A DNA stretch of 64,000 nucleotides from M3007 sp040397785 (lineage in GTDB: Bacteria > Bacteroidota > Bacteroidia > Chitinophagales > Saprospiraceae). A program made the position numbers and the translations under genes. The notes beneath the pieces are model-generated. The model was given only the letters and a program-made list of their open reading frames with translations. It did no database searches and was not told the DNA's origin. The stretch spans positions 1-64,000 of the forward strand of contig JBBAVI010000006.1 of NCBI GenBank assembly GCA_040397785.1, given 5' to 3'. Positions within the stretch are counted from its first letter, which is position 1; each line of letters begins with the position of its first letter. Of this stretch, positions 45,601-52,116 are shown piece by piece.

Positions 45601-45748
45601 GGTGTTGTAAAGTCAGAAATTGTTCGCGTAACTTCATTTTACCGCCCTCTCCTTCATCTTCCTCAAAAGGAACAGGAGACGCTTTTTTACATTGTGCAAA
45701 TAAGAGTGCGAGGCAGAGCAACGGAAAAAACAGTAAACGATTTTGCAT
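42689..45748 (-). CDS. Large BNR/Asp-box surface protein with T9SS type A sorting
   Basis: 1019 residues. The N-terminus has a lipobox-like signal (LALLFAQCKK). Repeated Asp-box motifs (YSDDEGASFT, YRSNNNGTTWTL, YRSTNGGTSWNLV, WESNDGGLTFTAI) indicate a beta-propeller of the sortilin/exo-sialidase-like type. Then come a SprB-type repeat (SGEILVKSTGGTPPLVYEWSDGR), an FN3-like domain and a type A sorting tail (WLVYPNPASSYVLL ... GVYYLSLGNGLVKKLIVG). It is probably exported by T9SS; the substrate is unknown. Carrying both a lipobox and a T9SS tail is unusual. Confidence 0.8.
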   Translation of the reverse strand: MQNRLLFFPLLCLALLFAQCKKASPVPFEEDEGEGGKMKLREQFLTLQHRAAPGIDWKRANESVMVQDYLQQSAALSPAKSAGTFANGKIKAAWFERGSLNQAGSVIAIDYVPSSDQIYTISAGGTLWRGALSGNNWTELNRNLRFDTDILQVFSKPGGGQRILTAIGKKIWYSDDEGASFTEASGWNYYDGWGGPMQLIAAKDGNTVKIYYTVRTWDATPWAPRVQLYYSSDLGKTFNLVTVFAHGNSDQVSMWNPYGTTECYLLNQSNRLSSVNGTTVTTVATNSTLPTNISCQLRGHRATNGTLTFYAMTDRKTVYRSNNNGTTWTLRGTTPSGAWSVGMEVSLSDPARLFYGEVNCYRSTNGGTSWNLVNEWWEYYGNVPNKLHADIMQIEFFKKSNNQEFALIPNHGGMYVSYDFLQTTQNLSLTGLNVSQYYDVRTDPTDPNYVYAGSQDQGYQRASTAGAAPYGSLPFTQVVSGDYGHMVFSSNGTHFWKQYPGGDISYHHAPKTSNDWWDSNWVMTGDDLPNVGWMLPTAEYAHAPGLNKILIGGGNLEGGSGSHLVELTASVQAPYDITATQDAYDFKPNSNNGNALISAIAVSPLNGCYYVATDDGTFFRKNQGGNWQKATGFDGPNGYYLYGSCILASKINPNKVWFSGSGYSNPPVWESNDGGLTFTAISDGLPGTLVQEIASSPDEQFLFAATDNGPYVYDVVAKKWFSLRDETMPLQTVYSVEYIASKNLVRFGTHGRGIWDFVLDNMTISGVSYPSNCGAGSGEILVKSTGGTPPLVYEWSDGRIGPWLDAVSEGIYTVTVTDANGISNTQSYTITSGGKPVKPANIAMNITPCNPIMISWEGPASGTYQLRYRQGNSALWTVLGNIGQMKSYALDLDAANGTPVQVALRYVCPGTSQSAWVAVSGVLPICNTPTELVSVPTVVQKNADWLVYPNPASSYVLLSFSKNVENEALVQILDGTGRLIRSERLAPGSTEYRLDLTGVAPGVYYLSLGNGLVKKLIVG

Positions 45749-45839
45749 GAGATAGCATTTTATTAAGGCCGGAAAGATAAAAAGATATTTACGTTTCTAT
45801 CTTAAATACGACCTTAGCAGCCAAAATAAGACAAAATCT

Positions 45840-48800
45840 GTGGCGCAATCAACACCCGAAAATACAAGTCCGGCACTCAACATCACTGTGTTATCTGCTG
45901 GTGCAGGCAGTGGCAAAACCTACACCTTAACCGGCCGCATGGTGGACCTGCTCAAAGCGGGCGTTCGACCCAACGGTATCATAGCCACTACTTTTACCCA
46001 AAAAGCAGCCGCCGAATTGCAGGAACGTGTACGCGTACGCCTGCTGGAGGAAGGTATGAGTGAAGCCGCCAATGCATTGGGCAGTGCCCTGATCGGCACC
46101 GTACACAGCATTGGCACGCGCTTATTGCAGCGTTTTGCCTTCGAAGCAGGGGTGTCGCCGTTGGTGGAGATTATTGCTGAAAATGATGGACAACGGCTGT
46201 TCAATGAGTCGCTCTCCCAGGTTTTGACCGAAAAAAGGATCGAGGAAATGAACCGCCTGGCCGATCGACTGGGTTTGAGTAAAAAAACATATGGTGATGC
46301 TTACGATTGGCGGCGGGTAATCCGCGACCTCACGGATGTAGCACGCGCCAATAATTTCTCGCGGGAAGTGCTGGAAATCAGCAAATTAAAATCCTGGGAA
46401 TCCTTTGAGCGCTTGCTCCCACCTGTACAACCGCGCGATGAAACAACCTGGAACAACCAACTCCTGGGTTTGCTCGATCAAACGGCCGAAGCCTTGGATG
46501 CGAACACATCCGATACCACGAAAGCCACCCGCGAGGCCGCCGAAACCTTGCGCGCCTTGCAAAACCAACTCAAATGGCGCGAAGAATTGTACTGGCACGA
46601 ATGGGTAAAAATTGCCAAAACCAATGTTGCTGTAAAAAGCCGAGATCTGTTTGAGCCACTTCGGGAGTTTGCACGCAGCCACGATGCACACCACCGGTTT
46701 CACGCTGATGTACAGGGCTTTATCTACCTCGTTTTTGATATCGCCATGGATGCGCTCGGCGAATTTGAAGCGTACAAGCAAAAACGCGGACTGATTGATT
46801 ACACCGACATGGAAACCTATGTTAGCAGGTTGCTGCGCATCGATGCCGTGCGTCAAACCCTGCAGGAGGAAATGGACCTGCTTTTGGTTGATGAATTTCA
46901 GGATACCTCCCCCATCCAACTCGATATCTTTTTGCAACTCAGCCAGTTGGCCAAACACTCCATCTGGGTGGGCGACCCAAAACAAAGTATTTACGGCTTC
47001 AGGGGGGCCGATCCGGCTTTAATGAAAGCCATTATTGATGCCACTGGAGGTATTCTGGACGAAAATATTTTGAAAAAATCCTGGCGCAGTCGAGCCGACC
47101 TAGTGCTTGCGGTCAATGCTATTTTTACCAAAGCCTTCCACGATGCCCCGCCCGATCAAGTGGCCCTCGAGCCGGTTTCAACCATCGCCCAAGAACAGGC
47201 TGTACTCGACGCTCAATTGCCCAACCGCATGCCTGGCGAGGACCATCGCGCCCTCATTCATTGGCGACTTTTAAGTGAAGCAGACGAGCGCAAGACACCC
47301 GGGGCACCCTGGACCGAAAACGCGATTGCTGCCAAAATCCAGCAATTATTGGCGCGTGAAACACCTGTTTTTAACAAAAAAAGGGATCAAATTCGGCCGG
47401 TACAGCCCTGCGACATTGCCGTGTTGTGCCGCAACAACAGTGGTTGCCAAGCCATTGCCGATGCATTACACCGCATCGGCATTAAAGCGGCCATCGCGCG
47501 CGTGGGCCTGCTAGAAACCCAGGAAGCGCGCCTGACATTGGCCTGCATGCGCTACTTGCTCACCGCTGCCGATGCCCTAAGCGCCGCCGAAATTGTCTGT
47601 ATGATTGGCGGCCAGCCCTTGGAACAACTCGTAGAACACCGCTTAGCATGGTTGCAAAGCCTGGATGCGCCAGCCCCCCCACTGCCCGAAACCGACGAAA
47701 TCCGCGAACCCATTCCACCCTACCACCGCGCATCGGGTAGTTGGTTGCGCGAAGACCCGTTTTTGCAAAAACTAAACCGCCTGCGCAGCCATACCACCGA
47801 TTTGAGTGCTGCCGAAATCCTCAATTTACTACTCAATGAACTGGACTTGCGCCGCATCGCCGCGCAATGGGGCAACCCGGCTCAACGCCTGGATAACCTC
47901 GACCGCCTGCGGTATTACGCGCTCGAATACGAATCCGCCTGCAACCGCTTGCACTCGGCCGCGTCGTTGGGCGGATTGTTACTTTGGCTAAACCAACTTG
48001 CTGAAAATGAACAGGATGCACAAGGCGCTGGCGATAGCCCCGATGCGATTAAAGTGCTAACTTACCACCGCAGTAAGGGCCTGGAATACCCCATTACCAT
48101 TTGTCACAACCTGGATCAAGCGCTGAAAGAACAAATTTGGGGCATTAACCTGGTTGCCGAACTGGAAACACCCGATTTAAATAACATTCTGGGTAACCGC
48201 TGGATGCGCTTTTGGGTAAATCCCTATGCAGATCAATTGCGCGGCACACAACTGGAGGAAGCCTTACATACCAGTACTGCGTGGAAAATTGCACAAAAAG
48301 TGGCCCTCGAAGAAGAAGCCCGTTTGTTGTATGTGGGGCTCACACGCGCCCGCGACTACCTGATTTTTCCGGGTACCACCCGCGGATTCAAGTGGCTCAA
48401 CCGGGTATTTAATCAAGGCGATGAGTCCATTCCGACCCTTGATCCACATACAGATGAAACGCCGTTTTATTGGAACAATGAATTGATTTACTGTCAGTTA
48501 GAACAACAAACATTTCCCCGCGAATTTCCAGAATCCTTGCCAGATTTGTCGCCCGTGCCGTTTCATCCCGAAAGAAAAGGCCGCAACAACAACCCGCAAA
48601 CCAATTTGTGGATAGATCCATTGACGGAAATTGCGCCGGGCCCTGCCCCACAAACCGCTGATCCACTTCCTTTTGCAGCCTGGCTGGAATACAAAGGCGA
48701 TTATTCGGTCAATATAAGTAAAGCGGTACAAGCAGCTTGCGCAGCCTTACAACCGGGCATGCCCCCGGTGAGCATCCAGCAATTGGCCCAACAACAAGTA

Positions 48801-49169
48801 GACATTCGGGAATTGAAAGATAGCCTGCCCGTAGAGGCCCTGGCTCAACAAATAGATGGTTTTCAACGGTTTGTTATGCAACAATTTACACCAAAAACCA
48901 TGTTTGCAAAACATCCTTTAGCAGTCAGCTTCGGCAACCGACAACTGCGCCTGGAGGTCGATTTATATTGGGAAAACAGCACAGCAGCGGGCATCGTCCT
49001 GTTTGCACCTTTTGCCGAAGGCATGAAAAAATGGAAAACGCAGGCCCAGCAAAAAGCACAAATATTGGCCTGGTGTCAATTGATCCTGCACCAAATGCAT
49101 CCCAACAAAGCCCTGCACTATTGGATCATTTTTCCAATAGAAGGACAGGCGGTTCAAGTGCGTTTTTAA
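45840..49169 (+). CDS. UvrD/AddA-like DNA helicase
   Basis: 1109 residues starting at GTG 45840. Walker A is VLSAGAGSGKTYTLTGRM, Walker B LLLVDEFQDTSPIQLDIFLQ, motif III VGDPKQSIYGFRGAD, and motif V/VI YVGLTRARDYLIFPG. Length and order match AddA/exonuclease V beta subunits. The C-terminal segment LRLEVDLYWENSTAAGIVLFAPFAEG lacks the D...D-Y-K-T of a PD-(D/E)XK nuclease, so it may be a helicase without nuclease. No addB is adjacent. It ends overlapping the small membrane protein gene. Confidence 0.85.
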   Translation: MAQSTPENTSPALNITVLSAGAGSGKTYTLTGRMVDLLKAGVRPNGIIATTFTQKAAAELQERVRVRLLEEGMSEAANALGSALIGTVHSIGTRLLQRFAFEAGVSPLVEIIAENDGQRLFNESLSQVLTEKRIEEMNRLADRLGLSKKTYGDAYDWRRVIRDLTDVARANNFSREVLEISKLKSWESFERLLPPVQPRDETTWNNQLLGLLDQTAEALDANTSDTTKATREAAETLRALQNQLKWREELYWHEWVKIAKTNVAVKSRDLFEPLREFARSHDAHHRFHADVQGFIYLVFDIAMDALGEFEAYKQKRGLIDYTDMETYVSRLLRIDAVRQTLQEEMDLLLVDEFQDTSPIQLDIFLQLSQLAKHSIWVGDPKQSIYGFRGADPALMKAIIDATGGILDENILKKSWRSRADLVLAVNAIFTKAFHDAPPDQVALEPVSTIAQEQAVLDAQLPNRMPGEDHRALIHWRLLSEADERKTPGAPWTENAIAAKIQQLLARETPVFNKKRDQIRPVQPCDIAVLCRNNSGCQAIADALHRIGIKAAIARVGLLETQEARLTLACMRYLLTAADALSAAEIVCMIGGQPLEQLVEHRLAWLQSLDAPAPPLPETDEIREPIPPYHRASGSWLREDPFLQKLNRLRSHTTDLSAAEILNLLLNELDLRRIAAQWGNPAQRLDNLDRLRYYALEYESACNRLHSAASLGGLLLWLNQLAENEQDAQGAGDSPDAIKVLTYHRSKGLEYPITICHNLDQALKEQIWGINLVAELETPDLNNILGNRWMRFWVNPYADQLRGTQLEEALHTSTAWKIAQKVALEEEARLLYVGLTRARDYLIFPGTTRGFKWLNRVFNQGDESIPTLDPHTDETPFYWNNELIYCQLEQQTFPREFPESLPDLSPVPFHPERKGRNNNPQTNLWIDPLTEIAPGPAPQTADPLPFAAWLEYKGDYSVNISKAVQAACAALQPGMPPVSIQQLAQQQVDIRELKDSLPVEALAQQIDGFQRFVMQQFTPKTMFAKHPLAVSFGNRQLRLEVDLYWENSTAAGIVLFAPFAEGMKKWKTQAQQKAQILAWCQLILHQMHPNKALHYWIIFPIEGQAVQVRF

Positions 49170-49381
49170 ACCGTACCGTACAAATAGGCAAAAATTCCGA
49201 ACGCAATGGTGCCAATCAACACACCCAAACCCAAGGCGCGGTCGTCATTTACTTTCCAGAAAAATAAACCTGCCAGTAAACCTCCAGCAACCACCACCAG
49301 ATAGTGAAATGCGTACTGGAGCGCTACAAAGGCTACAAACGTGAAAACAGCGCGCACGGCAACGGAAAAAATGAAATTCAT
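49166..49381 (-). CDS. Small membrane protein
   Basis: 71 residues with two to three hydrophobic segments (FSVAVRAVFTFVAFVALQYAF, YLVVVAGGLLAGLFFW, LGLGVLIGTIAFGIFAYLYG). No signal or motif was recognised. Its stop codon overlaps the helicase stop by four bases (convergent). The function is unknown. Confidence 0.6.
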   Translation of the reverse strand: MNFIFSVAVRAVFTFVAFVALQYAFHYLVVVAGGLLAGLFFWKVNDDRALGLGVLIGTIAFGIFAYLYGTV

Positions 49382-49484
49382 GTCCTGATTTTTGTGGCAA
49401 ACTTAATGAACTGCCCGATCATTTTACACAGACAATTCCCTTTCATCTTTCTGGCTTAATAATTGTCGCATGTATTGTATCCTA

Positions 49485-49521
49485 GATTTGAAAGCTGCTT
49501 GCCGGAAAAAATCTACCTTTG
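49485..49521 (+). promoter_or_regulatory. Candidate promoter of the nucleotidyltransferase gene
   Basis: TACCTTTG at 49514-49521 matches TAnnTTTG. TTTG about 23 nt upstream is at the edge of the allowed spacing, so this is a weaker call. The ATG used is at 49579. Confidence 0.4.
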
Positions 49522-49578
49522 TAATCTAGTACGTTGTTACTTGGCCGCCTTGCGGTGAAACCTCTGTTTGTCTCTAAA

Positions 49579-50580
49579 ATGAAAGTAGTTATCCCCGTTG
49601 CAGGTGCCGGAACTCGGCTTCGTCCACACACCTACACGCAACCCAAGCCTTTGATGCCCGTTGCAGGCAAACCCATTATCCGCCTGATCGTGGATAAATT
49701 GGTAGAGGCCGGCCTCACTGAATTTGTATTCGTAATTGGGTACCTCGGTGATAAAATCAGGGACTATATCGAGGAAACCTACCCGAACCTTCATACCGAA
49801 TTTGTGTACCAGGAATCGCGGGAAGGATCGGCCCACGCCATCATCACGGCCCGCGAATGTATTGAGGATGAAGATGAAATATTTATTGCATTTGGCGATA
49901 CGATTTTTGACCTCGACCTCAAAACCATGCTGAATTGCCCCCACTCCTGTATTGGGGTAAAAAAGGTTACCGATCCCCGCGAATTTGGCGTAGCTGAATT
50001 TGGGGAAGATGGATTTGTTACACGCCTGGTAGAAAAGCCGCGCATTCCAAAATCCAACATGGCAATTGTTGGATTGTATAAAATCAAGAAAGTTTCGGCC
50101 TTGTTGCGCGCGATTGACCACCTCATCCGCAATGATATACGCACCGTAGGCGAATACCAACTCACCGATGCGCTTCAATACCTGCTCGAAAGCGGCATGA
50201 AATTTCAGACAATATTAGTCAGCAACTGGTTCGATTGCGGTCGAAAAGATGTATTACTGGAAACCAATGCTATGCTGCTTAACCAGCGCGGGTACGCCAC
50301 CGATGAATTTCATTTGCCGGAAACAGAAAATACGATTTTCGTCCATCCCGTCGCAATTGGGGCCAATTGCCACATCAACAACAGCATCATCGGGCCCAAT
50401 GTGACCATCGGCGACAATGTGCATATCAGTTATTCCATTGTAAAAGACAGCATTATCGGCAATTTCGCAGGCTTGCAAGATGCGGTGTTGAAACACTCCG
50501 TAATTGGCAGCGATGCGAGCATTAAAGGCATGAATTTGAGTTTGAATATTGGGGATAATACGGAGATTGATTTTGGGTAG
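49579..50580 (+). CDS. Sugar-1-phosphate nucleotidyltransferase with left-handed beta-helix tail
   Basis: 333 residues from the ATG at 49579 (MKVVIPVAGAGTRLRPHTYTQ). The GAGTRLRP and KPLMPVAGKPII motifs bind the nucleotide, EFVYQESREGSAHAIITA and FGDTIFDLDL continue the Rossmann core, and PREFGVAEF and VEKP are typical of RmlA/GalU-like enzymes. The C-terminal ~90 residues are hexapeptide repeats (IGANCHINNSIIGPNVTIGDN). It makes an NDP-sugar for surface polysaccharide; the nucleotide and sugar are not determined. Confidence 0.88.
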   Translation: MKVVIPVAGAGTRLRPHTYTQPKPLMPVAGKPIIRLIVDKLVEAGLTEFVFVIGYLGDKIRDYIEETYPNLHTEFVYQESREGSAHAIITARECIEDEDEIFIAFGDTIFDLDLKTMLNCPHSCIGVKKVTDPREFGVAEFGEDGFVTRLVEKPRIPKSNMAIVGLYKIKKVSALLRAIDHLIRNDIRTVGEYQLTDALQYLLESGMKFQTILVSNWFDCGRKDVLLETNAMLLNQRGYATDEFHLPETENTIFVHPVAIGANCHINNSIIGPNVTIGDNVHISYSIVKDSIIGNFAGLQDAVLKHSVIGSDASIKGMNLSLNIGDNTEIDFG

Positions 50581-50600
50581 GGGTATTATTAAATTTTTAC

Positions 50601-51809
50601 TTAACTAAACTCCTCCAAAAACCGCAATAAATTCCAATGTTCAATCCCATTCAACGTATTGGTAAAAGACGGGTCCATGCTTACTACCAATTTTCGATAG
50701 TTATCCTGGATTAACGCCAAATTACCAAATTCACGATCTATCGTGGATTGTTCCGTAAGTACATAGGCGACCTGGATGTAAACGCGTTCGTTGTTTTTTT
50801 CCGCGACAAAATCTATTTCCTGGGTTTGCCAATCTCCCGTAAATACGGTAAAACCATTGCTAATCAAATGGTGGAAGACGCAGTTTTCAATAAGTTTGCC
50901 CATATCGGATATTCTGAAACCAGCCAAAGCATTGCGCATGCCCAAATCTTGAAAATAAAATTTTTCGCCGATCTCAAAATTGCGTTTTCCTTTTAAATCA
51001 ATCCTTTTTACCGGAACGATGATCTGACTATTCACCAAATACCCCAAATAATCCATGACCGTATTTACAGAAATATTGATTTTTTGCGATTTTAAGTAGT
51101 CGCTCACCTTTTTAGCATTCAAGATACTTCCAATATTATCTGCCGTAAATCGAATGAGCCGGTCTAAAAAATTGACATTCCGAATATTATATCGTGTCAG
51201 TATATCCCGATATAAGATGCTGGTAAATACATTTTTCAGGTATTCAAATGCGATCTCATCCCTTAATTCCAAATTCCGCAAAAACGGCATTCCACCGTAT
51301 TTTAAAAACAGGTGAAGGCTTTCCTGATTGCTTTCAAGATCGTGAAATATCAAAAACTCCTTAAAATCAAGGCTAAAAACTGGAATTTCAATATATCTAC
51401 CACTTAATCGGGTGGCCAATTCTCCTGATAATATTTCCGAATTGCTGCCTGTTATGTAAAGGTCATAATTCGGCTGAGCGGCAAATGACCGCACACTGTT
51501 TTCAAAGTCTTTAATTTCCTGCACCTCATCAATAAAAACGTAATTCATCACACCAGGTGTTGTCACAGCCTTCGAATGAATGTGTGCACTCAATTCGATG
51601 TCATTGGTAATTTGCCTGAAATCTTCGCGCTCCTTGTCGATTAGAATCAAATTATAGGACGCACTCGTAGCGCTGATTTCGGCCTGTACTTGCCGCAACA
51701 GATAACTCTTACCGACCCGTCTTTGCCCAATCAGTACTTTTATGAGTGATTTACCGATAAACGGTCGTATCCGGGTATCATACTTTGGACGAACTAAGAC
51801 ATCTTTCAT
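50601..51809 (-). CDS. AAA+ ATPase with DUF4143 domain
   Basis: 402 residues: Walker A IGQRRVGKSYLLRQV, Walker B YVFIDEVQEI, a sensor YITGSNSEILSGE, and a C-terminal DUF4143 segment with the nuclease-like REIDFVAEKNNERVYIQVAY, where the catalytic Glu/Lys pattern is replaced by Gln. Such genes are multicopy and strain-variable in Bacteroidota; cellular role unknown. Its start codon lies inside the third of three operator-like palindromes spaced 40 bp apart. Confidence 0.85.
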   Translation of the reverse strand: MKDVLVRPKYDTRIRPFIGKSLIKVLIGQRRVGKSYLLRQVQAEISATSASYNLILIDKEREDFRQITNDIELSAHIHSKAVTTPGVMNYVFIDEVQEIKDFENSVRSFAAQPNYDLYITGSNSEILSGELATRLSGRYIEIPVFSLDFKEFLIFHDLESNQESLHLFLKYGGMPFLRNLELRDEIAFEYLKNVFTSILYRDILTRYNIRNVNFLDRLIRFTADNIGSILNAKKVSDYLKSQKINISVNTVMDYLGYLVNSQIIVPVKRIDLKGKRNFEIGEKFYFQDLGMRNALAGFRISDMGKLIENCVFHHLISNGFTVFTGDWQTQEIDFVAEKNNERVYIQVAYVLTEQSTIDREFGNLALIQDNYRKLVVSMDPSFTNTLNGIEHWNLLRFLEEFS

Positions 51810-51900
51810 TTATACTGAAAATTTATGCAAAAAAACGTAAAGTTTTCATTATAATGAAAACTTTGTGAAAAAACTGCTTAAGTTTTCATTATAATGAAAG
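51803..51900. promoter_or_regulatory. Three palindromic operator-like sites, 40-bp period
   Basis: TTTCATTTATACTGAAAA (51804-51821, containing the start codon), TTTTCATTATAATGAAAA (51843-51860) and TTTTCATTATAATGAAAG (51883-51900). The TTTC positions fall at 51804, 51844 and 51884, exactly 40 bp apart. The palindromes also contain TATAAT-like cores. They look like binding sites for a dimeric regulator acting on the ATPase gene. Confidence 0.55.
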
Positions 51901-51963
51901 CAATTGCATTCTTAATATCCCACCGTACTGCTACCCTTTCGAATTTTATGGGGTATTGCAGTT

Positions 51964-52067
51964 CTACACAGCCGCAAAGTCAAGCAAGTCTTTGCCATTT
52001 TTATCGAATCCAACACATTTTCCATCTATATATTCCAAATCGGGTGTAATTTTGTTCAAGCTGTCAT
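51964..52067 (-). pseudogene. Short coding remnant
   Basis: A stop-free stretch of about 34 codons on the minus strand reads LNKITPDLEYIDGKCVGFDKN and ends KDLLDFAAV with a stop at 51964. It has the feel of the C-terminal end of a longer protein but carries no start codon and no recognised domain. Between this and 52117 nothing else is seen. Confidence 0.3.
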
Positions 52068-52116
52068 CTCCCTATATGCAAACCCGAGGTGCAGCATCAT
52101 CCTCAATTTCGCACCC

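Noticed and set aside
45840..49169. Restriction or phage-defence island around the AddA-like helicase
   Set aside because: Its neighbours are ordinary envelope and metabolic genes, and no methylase, nuclease or toxin gene is near.
51803..51900. Two to three 20-bp repeats with 20-bp spacers as a mini-CRISPR
   Set aside because: Only three copies, palindromic throughout, and they contain the start codon of the adjacent gene; operator sites fit better.
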